Assembly (NCBI GenBank): GCA_028551475.1
Contig: CM052354.1
Span: 27,861,258 to 27,925,257 of the forward strand
Reading direction: 5' to 3'
Source: Casuarina equisetifolia
Lineage: Eukaryota > Streptophyta > Magnoliopsida > Fagales > Casuarinaceae
Length of the DNA: 64,000 nucleotides
The position numbers and the translations under genes were made by a program. Under the pieces are notes generated by a model. It was not told where the DNA came from, ran no database searches, and saw nothing but the letters and a program-made list of their open reading frames with translations. Below are positions 42,630 through 54,080 of the stretch, piece after piece (positions within the stretch are counted from its first letter, which is position 1; every line of letters starts with the position of its first letter).

Positions 42630-45600
42630 ATGGCTCCATCGCAATCCGCTTTTCTCCCAACCCCATCAACCACCCCTGCCAATTCCGGCACAATCTCGAT
42701 TCCGGCGACCTCCGTTCGTCTTGATGGCCCGAATTTTCTTGTCTGGAAGGCAAGAATACTTCCTTACCTTCGGGCGACAGAGCTCCTACCCATCATCGAT
42801 GGGTCCTTGCCGGCTCCTCCAAAGACCACAACAGTCACCGAACCCAGCGGGACTGCTATTCATGTTCCTAATCCTGAATACTCCGAATGGCTGAAGCGGG
42901 ATCAGACCGCTCTCAGTCTCCTCCTGAATACCTGCTCCGATGCTATTGTCAGCCAACTGACAACCCAGGACACATCGGCAGAAGTATGGCGTGCTCTTGC
43001 TGCTGAGTTTACCGCCCAAAGCTCCGCCTGGGCTTCCAGCCTCCGACTTCGTTTGCAGGCAGCATCCAAAGGCCACCGTACTGTCTCTGAATTCCTCCAC
43101 GAGGTTAATGCCTTGGTGGAAGAATTGAACGGAGTGGGTGAGGTTATCTCCGACAACGAGTACCTCACCCACCTGTTCCGTGGCCTCGGTGCATCATATG
43201 CTCCCTTAGCAACGGCCATCTCCGTCTACACCCACACGCAAGGGCTAACCTGAGAAGATCTCCGTGGCTTGCTTCTTACACAGGAAGCACAACTCGATTT
43301 AGCAGAGCAATCTAGGGCCCCAGCAATTGCATTCACCAACCACCATGATCCTCCTCCCCGTGACCGCACTCATGCCCCAAATCGGTCCCTGAACCCACGT
43401 CGGAATCCTGCTGCGGACTCTTCAACTTTTCCACCCCCTGCCGGTGGACGCTTCCTCACTGATGGCAACAATCGGCGTCGCAACCCCCACTGCCAGATCT
43501 GCCGCAGATCTGGTCATTGGGCCACTACATGTCGGGCCCGCTACAGTCAGCCCAACACTCCTCAGGGCCGCACTCCTCAGGCGCTTCAGTTGGCCCGTTC
43601 TGAGTCTATGGACTCCTATCCTGCATCACCCAAGACGGCCCAACCACTGACAGATTGGTTCCCCGATTCTGGGGCCACCAATCATGTAACCCCCGAGCCC
43701 ATGGGCCTCGACCCAATCCAGTCATATCTGGGAAATGACCAGGTGATTGTAGGTGATGGCATGGGCCTTCCCATCACCCACACAGGTAATTTACCTAACC
43801 CATTTAATTTAAAATTAAATAACATTTTAGTTGTTCCGCAAATTTTTAAAAAATTATTATCTATTTCCCAATTTACTAGAGATAATAATTATGCCTTTAT
43901 ATTTTATCCTAACTTTTGTGTTGTCCAGCATTTGCCTTCGGGCCGGACTTTGCTTAAAGGGCCATTGGACCACGGACTCTATCGCCTTCATCCAAATAAA
44001 TTGGAGCACAAGCCCATTGCCCTTAATTTATCTTTACAACAACCTGAAAAATGGCATCTTCGTTTAGGGCATGCAAGTTACCCTACTGTACTCAAAGTGC
44101 TTCGAATGAATAAAATAAATTTTGAAGGCAATTATCATTCTTTTTGCAATTCTTGCCATATGAGTAAAAGTGCGCAACATGTGCATCCGCCTACTCGAAA
44201 TAAATCAAAGGCACCACTCGATTTAATTCACTTTGATATATGGGGACCTGTCCCAATTTTATCACACTTAGGCAATAAATATTATATTGCCTTTATTGAT
44301 GATTTTTCCAAATTCACCTGGATCTATGCATTCCAATCTCACACTCAATTTCTTCCCATTTTTGAACAATTTCGAACACTTGTTGAAAATCAATGTTCCC
44401 TTAAAATTAAAAATGTTCAATGTGATGGGGCCTCTGAATTTACATCTTTCGCTTTCACCAATAGTCTTACTCACTTAGGCATTCACCAACGAATCTCTAG
44501 CCCTTATGCACATTTTCAAAATGGCTCTGCAGAACGCAAACATCGCCATATAGTCGAAACTGGGCCTTCTCTTCTTAATTATGCCCACGTACCCTCTCTC
44601 TATTGGGATCTTGCTTTTGAAACAGCCGTACACATCATAAATCGGCTTCCTAGTCCCGTTATTGACAATAAATCACCATGGGAACTCTTTTTTGGACAAC
44701 AACCATCTATATCCCATCTTCGCGTGTTTGGTTGTTTAGTATTCTCTAACTTGCGTCCTCACGCTAAAAATAAATTGGAACCCCGTTCCAAACCATGCAT
44801 ATTCTTGGGCTATCCTTCCAATTATAAAGGCTATCGATGCCTTTGCCCCACTACAAATAAATTCTTCATTGTTGCTGATGCTTCTTTTGATGAATCTAAA
44901 TTTCCCTTTCATCAGGCACGTCAACAATCAACATTGAATCACTCCAATATCCCACTTCACATCTCTATTCCCTCTTCATCTAGGCCCCTGGCTCCTTCAC
45001 TTGTTGAACCACAATCTACAAGGGCCTCCACCATACCTTCACCATCTGAGACTCTCAATCCTAGTCCATCAATTTCAAATCAGGCTCCTCTCCCATCCAC
45101 CACTACCACCTCCACTCATCCTATGACAACACGTCTCAAAGGTGGTACCATTTCTCGGAGGACTTTAACCAGGCAACAGACGTATGCCTTGACTCTTAAT
45201 GCTCATCCATCTAAGGAACCTACGTGTTTCACTGAAGCATCGACTTCCCCTGAATGGCGCAAAGCCATGGCTGAGGAATACACAGCTTTAATTAAAAATC
45301 AAACTTGGGAGTTAGTCCCCCCTTCTCCTCACATTCAACCTATAGGTTGCAAATGGGTTTACAAAATTAAACTTAAATCCAATGGATCCCTTGAGCGCTA
45401 CAAAGCTCGCTTAGTTGCAAAAGGATTCCATCAACGTCCCGGTATTGACTATACCGAAACATTTAGCCCCGTTGTTAAACCTGTCACAATACGAACCTTA
45501 CTTTCCATTGCTTATAGCAACGGATGGTTAATTCGACAACTTGATGTCAAAAATGCATTTCTCCATGGGCATCTTGAAGAAGAAGTGTTTATGAAACAAC

Positions 45601-46202
45601 CCCAGGGTTTTATTGATCCCCAACATCCTAATCATGTCTATCGTCTTCAACGTTCCCTTTATGGATTAAAACAAGCCCCTCGGGCATGGAATCATCGCTT
45701 ATCCCAATTTCTTCGACAAATTGGTTTTTCTATTTCTACAGCAGATTCCTCACTATTTTTTCTCCACACTACTACCTATAGCATCTTTCTTCTTGTTTAT
45801 GTTGATGATATCATTCTTACTAGAAGTCCTAATGCTCCAATCTCTCATATTCTTACACAACTACAAAATGAATTTGATATCAAAGATCTTGGCGATCTCC
45901 ATTATTTTCTTGGGATAGAAGCATTACCAACATCCAATGGTCTTTTCTTACATCAAGCAAAATTCGCACATGATATTATCCAACGTGCCAACATGGGTCA
46001 TGCTCGTGGTGTTTCTACTCCCTGCACCACTAGTTCTCCACCTTCCATTCATGATGGTGAACCCCTTTCTGACCCTACGCATTATCGTAGCATCGTAGGT
46101 GCTCTCCAATATCTCACTCTTACTCGACCTGATATTGCCTATGCGGTCAATACTGCATGCTCCCACTTCCACTCACTAGACTTTTGTCAAACGAATTCTT
46201 AG
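42630..46202 (+). pseudogene. Copia gag-pol, interrupted reading frame
   Basis: One long frame encodes gag, zinc knuckle, protease, integrase and reverse transcriptase. The gag start is the ATG at 42630. A single in-frame TGA at 43251-43253 ends gag early, and the frame then reopens for 977 codons. Landmarks: CX2CX4HX4C knuckle from 43491; protease DSGA at 43665; integrase zinc-binding HxxH..CxxC near 44055-44160 and D,D,E residues between 44230 and 44540; RT motifs RYKARLVAKGF and LDVKNAFLHG; and YVDD at 45798-45809. At about 46180 a small deletion shifts the frame and the ORF ends at 46202. The RNase H part continues in another frame. As it stands the element cannot make a full polyprotein without recoding. 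The lineage may be Ale/Retrofit-like (inference). Confidence 0.92.
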
Positions 46203-46719
46203 ATTTCTTGCAGAAACACCACGCTATGGGATTCAACTCACCAAATCGTCATCTTCTCAACTTCATGCTTACTCTAATGCTGGATGGGCAGGTGACTGTG
46301 ATGATCGACGTTCCACCGGCGATTTTTGTGTCTTCCTTGGATCTAACCTCATCTCCTGGAGTTCTCACAAGCAGAAGACTGTAGCTCGTTCTAGTATTGA
46401 GGCTGAATTCAAATCTCTGGCTGATACCACTGCAGAACTCATCTGGATTGAAGCACTTCTTCGCGACTTGCAACATCCGCTCTCTGCTCCTCCAACGTTG
46501 TGGTGCGACAACCTCTCAGCTCTTTATCTCTCTACCAACTCTGTGTTCCATGCCCGTACTAAGCATGTCGAGATTGACTTCCATTTTATTCGCGAACGAG
46601 TCAAGAACAACCAACTTCATATCCAATTCATCTCCTCTGTCGATCAAACAGTGGACATCTTCACCAAAGGTCTTTCCTCATCTCGCTTCTCCACACTTCA
46701 AACCAAGCTTACAGTCTGA
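46185..46719 (+). pseudogene. Copia RNase H region, out of frame with RT
   Basis: Open in a different frame from the RT ORF. It carries Copia RNase H landmarks: AYSNAGWAGD, ARSSIEAEFKSLAD, LWCDNLSALYLS and TKHVEIDFHFIRE. The stop at 46717-46719 is 24 bases before the 3' LTR. The junction with RT is lost through a small deletion near 46180. Confidence 0.88.
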
Positions 46720-46743
46720 AGCGACCCTTCAGCTTGCGGGGGG

Positions 46744-47223
46744 TGTTAAAAGACACGGTAGCAGTCCATCTCACACTTGTCACGCCAGCGCCATCTGTTG
46801 TTAATTCAGCCCCCGTTAAACATGCAACCTCACACGTGGACAAACACAGCCACATCAGCCCTGTGCATCGCAACCTTGATGCGCAGCCTTTGTCCCCGAA
46901 GAAGCCGCTACCTACTACACGCACCTGGCCGGAAATATGTCGTCGACAAACCTTCCATAATCGGCCAGTCTCTACACATCTTTGCAATCGGCACCCTCAA
47001 GGAAAGAATCGGAATCCTCAATCAAGGTACTCCGTTCCAATTTCAAATTCATTCCAAACCATTGCCGATCTCAAATGAAAATCTTAGATATCCTGATTTT
47101 GTAATTAGTTTCAATTTCTTAGAGATTTGTTTTCCTTTCTTGTACAAAGTTTATATATTAGATTCAATCTCTATAAATGAAATTATCGAATTCAAGAATT
47201 CTCAAGAATTTACTTTTTCAACT
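46744..47223 (+). repeat. Copia 3' LTR
   Basis: 480 bp, starts TGTTAAAAGACACGG after a run of six G residues and ends TTTTTCAACT just before the CAAAC target duplication. About 99 percent identical to the 5' LTR by direct reading, apart from one indel. Confidence 0.93.
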
Positions 47224-47228
47224 CAAAC

Positions 47229-47654
47229 AATGGTTTATTCTTGTGTTCCATAACAATGCCGTTTATCAAGACTCTAATAATAAAACGGACATGCATAACA
47301 TAGGTCACAAGATTTGGTGATGAACAATTACATTTTCCATCTTAACGGACATACATTTTGGACCAACCTACACTATCGTAGAATAATCACTACTCTTTAA
47401 GGTCAAAACAGACGGTTAGGAGACTTCAAAAGAATCAGAAATCTTGAAAGGCATTGTTAATGCAAATGACTAACAATCACAGCAAACAAATTCACACACT
47501 ACATACTAATGTTTTCCACACCCATCACAAGCATCTCCGTTACAATTGGAAGTAAATGACAATACTGCAAATCTTCTACCCATCCTCCGCAAGCCTTGAA
47601 AAGAAAAACTAAAGACAAAAACGAAAGTCCTGCATAAAATTGACCTAATTAAGT
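47229..47654. other. Intergenic remainder and 3'UTR of the DUF4220 gene
   Basis: The sequence is alignable with 31986-32396 of block A, continuing the homology interrupted by the Copia insertion. It probably includes the 3'UTR of the DUF4220 gene (minus strand). Confidence 0.5.
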
Positions 47655-49802
47655 TCACTTACCCACAATCAGTTTTGCTCTTGCATGGCCATCATTGATT
47701 TGGAATTGATCTCCTATACCCAGCTGAGCCATTAATAACCAAACAAAGGTAACAAGCTCTCCTCCTTTACTTAGTTGAGCAGCATGAGTGTTGGCCCTAC
47801 AATGACTTGCAGCGTAAGACAACAATTCTACCCAAACTTTACTTATTATTTCCCACCTCTTCTTCTCTTCCAACTTTTCAAGCTCTTTGGCAAGTATACA
47901 CCCATCAAACAACACAGATTTACTTCTATCACCCTTCAAATCAATAGGTTTCACATCTGTGTTAATTTCAAAAATTGCTTTACGAGCTTTTTTTTCTTCT
48001 TCCTCTAGCTTTTCTTTATGGACTTTTCTGCTAAAGAATTCTTTTGCTTCTACACAGGTATCACGGAATCTTATTTCACCAATACCTACTACAGCAGACA
48101 TCATAGTCGGTTGCATAATTAGAAGATACAACATGTAATCCGAGAGGATTTTACTGATTTTAAGATGAGAATCATTCTCACTTGTGTGGCCCTCATCTAT
48201 TTCACAACACAAGTCCGTAGCAATATGCCATATCATAACGCTCTGATCATAATCAACGTCAAGAATATAAGACATCAACTTACCATGTTCCTCTTTCCAA
48301 TCTTGATCCAGTAGAACCCAATCACCTCGTGCTGAACACATCCTCTTTGCAGTGTCAGGATCACTTGCGAGAGTAGATTTTGTTTTTAGCTGAGTGAAAA
48401 TGAATTCCCATAGCGTTTCTTCAAATTGCTCCCTGGTAATGTACCGCATGCTATCATAGAAATGCTTCAGGCCCATTCCCCATTCAAAGTGCTTAGGTCC
48501 CGTTAGCCATATAAGCAGGCGGAAGGAACTATCCAAGCATCCATGTTTCGCTCTTGGAAGTTCTTGCAAACAATAATTAATCAAGTTGAATTGACCTAGA
48601 TATTCAGACCACCTCTTCCTCGTAAGCTTATTCTTTAATATGAAATAATATTTGAGGACCTGGAGACAGTATCTGCATACACTAGCTTTTAGATCACTAC
48701 CCCTCGAGAACTTCTGAAGGTAAGCAACCGTCCTATCCGAGAAAACAAGCTTCCAGAGAGCAATTGCTTCCAAGACTATGGCCCCATAGAGCAAGGTATA
48801 GGAAATTTCAATATCCCCCTTCTTTATATGCTGAAAAGCATGCTTATCTATTTTAGTGAAGAGGATAAGACCTGCCACAACTACAGACAAGGACATGAAC
48901 CGGAAAATGACTCCGACCCATGAATACACCACGACAACCTTTGTATAGAGAACTTCATACATGAAGTTGAGTTCAACAGCTAGTACTTTTAAGGCATCTT
49001 GTGGATCTCTCCTACGAAAAAATGCTCGGCTCTCGTCACGCTCACGGAAGCTGAAGATGAGATCTACAATGAGACCCTTGAACGTCTCAAAGAAGTGAAA
49101 AGCATGCCTCACCACCGCTTGATCATCAAGCTTGTCTTCATCCATTGCATAACGTTCAGCCCTCCAACCTTTATTAGGTTCTGCTATCAATTCTATCTGA
49201 GTTGGGAGACGAGCCTTTTTCTTTGAATCATATTCTTCCATAAGCTTTGCATAGTTAGGCCCTGCATCAGGTGCTTCAAGCATGGATTCTCGAAATTTAC
49301 TTAGGTTCGCACAATATAAAGCATATGTACGCTCACCATATTTGATGATTCCAGCAGCAAATAGGAGGATAGTAGAGATCCATAACTTACTCTTTCGAAA
49401 GAATTGAACGAAGATGATAGAAGCAGTAACCATCTGGGTTATAAGATCAAGAAAGTGCCTCCGCCAGAGAGCATTATCCTCCAGAGAAAATGCAGTTACA
49501 GTATCTGGACCACCAAGGTGTAACAAAAGAAACGGAGCCCAAAAGGCCAAAATCGGACCATGATCACTATCATCTTTGGGATCAGCATCACGACGTCTGG
49601 AAATAAGTCCAATTGTAAAGGTAGCAGCCCAATCGGCCAGCAAGTAAGCAATCCAGATCAGAGATATTAGAAACCCCTTGCATGTCCGTTTTCTGATTGG
49701 TGCACATAGAATGAGAAAGACTTGTAGTAAGAGACTGAATAGGACAAATATCTGGACACTCCAATCATTGTAGTATTTCTGAATTACGTGAAAGAAATCC
49801 AT
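47655..49802 (-). CDS. DUF4220/DUF594 multi-pass membrane protein (intact copy)
   Basis: A single open exon of 715 aa, the usual size of plant DUF4220-DUF594 proteins. The N-terminus (MDFFHVIQKYYNDWSVQIFV) leads into several hydrophobic spans: about residues 18-36, 46-66, 85-100, 115-160, 285-320 and 345-365. The DUF4220 hallmarks ADWAATFTIGLISR, LLLHLGGPDTVTAFSLEDNA and LWRRH are present. The C-terminal cytosolic part ends with the DUF594 motif SYAASHCRANTHAAQLSKGG ELVTFVWLLMAQLGIGDQFQ. It is probably a membrane protein of unknown function; the family is abundant in tandem clusters in plants. The start ATG at 49800-49802 agrees with the block A copy. An upstream acceptor (CATCAATAG at about 49850) and two leader exons at 50618-50746 and above 50831 are likely. 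Its block A twin is frameshifted, so this is the surviving member of the pair. Confidence 0.92.
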   Translation of the reverse strand: MDFFHVIQKYYNDWSVQIFVLFSLLLQVFLILCAPIRKRTCKGFLISLIWIAYLLADWAATFTIGLISRRRDADPKDDSDHGPILAFWAPFLLLHLGGPDTVTAFSLEDNALWRRHFLDLITQMVTASIIFVQFFRKSKLWISTILLFAAGIIKYGERTYALYCANLSKFRESMLEAPDAGPNYAKLMEEYDSKKKARLPTQIELIAEPNKGWRAERYAMDEDKLDDQAVVRHAFHFFETFKGLIVDLIFSFRERDESRAFFRRRDPQDALKVLAVELNFMYEVLYTKVVVVYSWVGVIFRFMSLSVVVAGLILFTKIDKHAFQHIKKGDIEISYTLLYGAIVLEAIALWKLVFSDRTVAYLQKFSRGSDLKASVCRYCLQVLKYYFILKNKLTRKRWSEYLGQFNLINYCLQELPRAKHGCLDSSFRLLIWLTGPKHFEWGMGLKHFYDSMRYITREQFEETLWEFIFTQLKTKSTLASDPDTAKRMCSARGDWVLLDQDWKEEHGKLMSYILDVDYDQSVMIWHIATDLCCEIDEGHTSENDSHLKISKILSDYMLYLLIMQPTMMSAVVGIGEIRFRDTCVEAKEFFSRKVHKEKLEEEEKKARKAIFEINTDVKPIDLKGDRSKSVLFDGCILAKELEKLEEKKRWEIISKVWVELLSYAASHCRANTHAAQLSKGGELVTFVWLLMAQLGIGDQFQINDGHARAKLIVGK

Positions 49803-51010
49803 ATATATCCTTGCGTTGGTTTCTGAATTTTCTCTTCTTTCTCTCCCAATCTATTGATGAAAACATAAAAATGTTAATTTCTACGCTGCCGAGACAAAAG
49901 CAGGAGCTAGATACAAGTTTTTTGTTCCGTTACTATGGATAGCAAGTCATTCTTATTCACGACGTTAAAGCATTGTAGCCCATAATTGGTAAAAGGTGAC
50001 TGCGTAATGCAAGGGTTCAATATGGAACCATCAGCAATAAGGAAAGTCTGCGGCCTCCTCCTAACAGGGCAAGCTAGCTAGTCATTGAGTCCTTGAGAGA
50101 TTCTAAAGGTATCCTAAATGTGCATATCTTTAGCTATTTTTATTTGTAATAAAGCATTAGTTATTCAATTGTAGGAGTATTGTAATTGTGTTCTGGGGTT
50201 GTATGAGTCGGCAAAACAACTATTGTAAAAACGGCCAAGGTTTATACATTTTGTGCGTCATGTACAGATTATTCTTCCTCCACCACAATGTCTTCTTCAA
50301 CATTATACACTCTTATGTCGATTTTCCTCTCAAGCAACCTGAGCCACCATGTCAACTATCTACTCCTCCCCGGCCCACAACAGAACTAGGAAATATAAGC
50401 GTGAGGTCTCCAGTTTCCAGATGTCAAACATGGAACGGATGAGCCACACATAACTCGAGTAATTCTAATTGCAACAAAAGCACTAGTGTTTCACATTTGC
50501 AGCTTGACTACCATAGAGAGAACAGTTCTAAGGCTGTAACAATTCAGACACAGAACACCAACCCCAGCAACAAGTTTAAGTCTGAGAACGGGGACTTTGG
50601 GAGGAAGAAAGCTTTACCTTTTCGAGCAGTAGCTTGCGACTCTCTTTGAGTTGAATCGGATTGTTGAGGTCTGAGAGCTTCAGGATCCAGCTGAGGCCAA
50701 AGTAGCTTGACTGAAGCCCAAAAGTGGGACTGAAGTAGACTTGACGCTGTAAAAATTTAGACACACGGCATCAACCCCAGCAACAAGTTTTAAGCCTGAG
50801 AACTAAGACTTTGGGAGGATGAGAGCTTACCTTTCCGATCACTAGCCTGCGACTTTCTTCGAGCTGAACCGGATTGTTGAGGTCTGAGAGCTTCAGTTTC
50901 CAGCTGAGGCCATGGTAGCTTGAAGGAAGACCAGCGGCTGAAGTGAAGTAGACTTGGTTCTTGGTTCCGTCCTGTCTTTAACCGAGGAAGACTTGCTTTT
51001 CCAAGTCTTT
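49803..51010 (-). promoter_or_regulatory. Leader exons, uORF and promoter side of the DUF4220 gene
   Basis: Predicted non-coding exons on the minus strand are exon 1, ending at donor GATCGGAAAG|GTAAGC (GT at 50829-50830), and exon 2, 50618-50746 (acceptor TTTTTACAG, donor AAAAG|GTAAAGC). The two exons resemble each other, as in block A (35382-35505 and above 35590). Exon 1 holds a 6-codon upstream ORF at 50893-50913 encoding MASAGN, which corresponds to MASAGS in block A. Confidence 0.55.
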
Positions 51011-54000
51011 GTTTATTATTTCTTTATCCTAGTTTAATTATTACCGACCATCGTGATTGAAACATGATGTTTTGTTTATTTTCTCCAAGCTCTTCGAACG
51101 ACAACCAGTTCATTGGATGCTCTGGATTAAAGTGGGGACCACTCAGCCGGCTGGGGCTGGCTGGATGTCAGTTCCTGGGGAAAGCGTGTGTATCGATCAA
51201 CGTCTTTTTATTGACTTTTTTTTTTTTTTTTTGGTCCTATGTTGGGGGTTAAGTGTTTTATTGTCACTGTGTCATTTTTAAGGATGCTTTTTACATCAAC
51301 CTCTTTGTGCCAACTTCTTTTACGTCACTTTATCTTCTTATCAAATCTTCTATAATATTTTTAATTTTTAGATTTCTTTATTACTCTCTTATAACTTAAT
51401 TGAACTCATATCACCTTTTTCATTAGCTTAGCATTATTAGCGCAACAAAACATCTTTTACAATATTTTTGAACTTTAAATTTCTCTATTACTTTCTAGTA
51501 ATTTAATTGAGCTCATGTCACTTTTTCACTAACTTACCATTATTATTGCAACAAACGTTATTTTAGTTAGATTTTTATTTTTTCTATATGAAAATATTAT
51601 TGTCATAAAAGGGATGATTGTTAAGGTATAAACTTCTAAAGTAATTTATATATAATAAATGTCTTTATTTATTTAAATTATCTTTTAGAGAATGATTGAG
51701 CTTTACAACATAGTATTATTTACTAGTACTTCAACTCCTAGGAGTGAAACTCTATACAATAAAAATAACATCATGACATGATTCGAGTTAGACCATTAAA
51801 GTAAGAAAACATATTAAAATCTATGTAAAACTAGTCTATATTACTAATATAAAAACTTGTAAAATAATTTATATATAACAAATGTCATGTTTCTATGAAT
51901 TAATTTTGTGAAATGATTTGACTCTATATTAATGTTTTTATTCTTTATCAAAATAAATTTAGGAGACAAAAAGTCTACTCAATATGACTCCAAAATTTAT
52001 TTATGTTTCTTTTTTCAAGAAACATTAGTAGTATTCCAACAAATTTTATTGATAATTAAGATTGATTGATATAATCATGACTTGTCAAAATCTTGGATAT
52101 GACATAAAGCCCATAAAGGGAAAAATGAAAATAGTAAATTGGCCTAAAACAAATAGACTTAGCCCATATATCAAATAACAAATACCGGGCTTACCTGAAA
52201 GAAAACAAATGAGCAGAACCTCACAAGGAACCCCGAAGACATGTAGCTCACAAGTTCAAGTGGATCTCCCTTGGAAGCCCGAAGACACTGCCCCAGGTAT
52301 GGTGGTGAGCCATAAAATCCAAAGCTTCTCCTACAAAAAGTTGTGAGCTCACCACCATACCTGGGGCAGTCAAACTCACTTAGTCCTTCGGTTGACCAAA
52401 AGAATCACAACACTTAATGCCAAACCGCCTTAAAAAGGCAATCTTCTAGCTGTGGAGAGATCTCCATAAATTAAGTGTACAGAAGGGTAACAGATGCCTC
52501 TCACAGTCAGCATTCACATTACATTGTTGTGGATTCTCCATTTGCTTAAATCTTTTAGAGAATGAAGCACTGTCTCGTCTGCTATAGGCTTCACGTGCAC
52601 TACATTGCAAGAATCTGCTATCAAATTTGATATGGAGACCAATATCTGGCCTAATAAATAAACCCTTGTTGCCCGGAGAACCATCTCATAATCCTGCCAT
52701 TAAAGTATGTGAATGTCAGTAGTTTTCTGCAAAGTGCACCGCGGGATGGTCGACATGATTGACTCCGGCAAAGGAGCTACACTTGTTAGTGGGCAGAAAA
52801 AGGGTTTAAAGTTGTTGTGTTGATTGGATTTGTTAGGACCCGCTTCTATCCATGTCTCTTTCAGACGATTCTTTATTCTTCAATGGATCAACTTTTTAAC
52901 TGATGGAGCTGATCGTATGCTTAACATCTACCCATCAACTCTATAATTGAGTTGCATTTTCCCATCTTCCAAAGGTGTTCAAATTACCTCTTTTACGGAT
53001 TCTCTGGTCGCTTTTTCTCTTTCCCTCAACGAGAGCAACCAAAATAACACAATCAGTACAAAAAGCCAATTAATTCTCTGTCAGGCAATCATCATTATGC
53101 ATACATTTGGGCGTCTTCCAATGCACAACCTGTACGTAATATACAATATTAGCCTGTTTGAACCCCCAAAGTGTTTTTTCATTTCACACCTTGTGATAAT
53201 AGTATTCTGACATAAAAGCCTTTTGTTTTTATTGATAGAGTTGCCAATCAGAGATCTTCATGCACCACCTATGTCTAAAATGCCGGCAAAGTGAATTAAT
53301 TTCAAACAAGCATGGGGCATGAAGGGTCATGTGCTGCTTACCCTGCCTGCAAATGCCTTCTGAGGCTTTGATATTCTTGATTCTTATCCACAACAAGCTG
53401 GTTCCTTATTGACTCGGAGAAGGCACAGCAGATTCCTTGATGAGCACTTGCGTCCCATATTCTGACACGGGTCAACAGTGAAGCTCTTCAAATTTAACAT
53501 TTACCACTTGTAAAGGATGTTGAAGTCTTCCAGAATACATAGACGTATATATTTAACCATCTATTCAAAAGAATGATGAAGATTTTCACAAGCCTTTATT
53601 TTAAACAAATGCCAAAGTTTGGTAAAAATAATATAGATGGTGCAGATGCACTTCTCCACATGATAGTCGGCTAAGCAGGGACCCATTATGCGTTCACGAG
53701 CCTGAAATTGTGCTATGACGCGTAGTGTCTGCTGGTAACTGGAACTACTAAGTACGTGCTTTTTCCACCCTGCCTTTACTTGAGCCGCGGAGTAGGTACA
53801 TACGCGATTCTATAGTGGTCAGGAAGCGTTCCAATTTGCAGAAGCTACCAAAACAGGACACAGCATTTCCTCTTTTCTCTATTGCTTCACTCTGCATATT
53901 AACAGGAAAAGCACAGAAACTAGAAGCTTCTCTTCTTCTAGCTTTAACCCCTTCTGAAAAATATCTGACAAGTGTAGTGAAGTGGTTTATTAGCTTCACT

Positions 54001-54080
54001 GTAAGGGGTTGAACCCGGAAAGCTGAAAGAGAGAGAGCAAACCCTTCTAGCCAAAACAGGTATCTCCTTGGAGAGCAAGT
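51011..54080. other. Intergenic region right of block B
   Basis: 51011-51730 is homologous to 35760-36575. Beyond that the sequence is AT-rich to 52100, then of mixed composition. Apart from the inverted repeat at 52279-52391 nothing is recognised; ORFs at 52947-53210 and 53748-54012 have no family resemblance. The NPC promoter and 5'UTR must lie just left of 54081. Confidence 0.45.
52279..52391. repeat. Perfect 24-bp inverted repeat, hairpin-forming
   Basis: ACTGCCCCAGGTATGGTGGT plus GAGC (52287-52310) is exactly the reverse complement of 52347-52370, separated by 36 bases. An outer CCGAAG/CTTCGG pair (52279-52284 and 52386-52391) could lengthen the stem after an asymmetric bulge. A transcript from either strand would fold into a hairpin of about 84-113 nt. 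No known microRNA sequence is recognised in the arms. Confidence 0.75.

Larger units (their letters stand above)
42079..47228 (+). mobile_element. Copia LTR retrotransposon, full length with target-site duplication
   Basis: A complete 5.1-kb element flanked by the 5-bp target duplication CAAAC (42079-42083 and 47224-47228). It has LTRs of 488 and 480 bp, a primer-binding site just after the 5' LTR, gag-protease-integrase-RT-RNase H in Copia order, and a G-rich polypurine tract (46736-46743) just before the 3' LTR. LTR ends are TG...CT rather than TG...CA. The two LTRs differ by about five transitions and one 8-bp indel, so the insertion is recent. The matching empty site is at about 31975-31985 in block A, so it inserted after the block duplication. 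It lies 432 bp beyond the stop of the DUF4220 gene, in the opposite direction. Confidence 0.95.

Noticed and set aside
42786-43172. 128-aa minus-strand ORF
   Set aside because: Antisense shadow of Copia gag.
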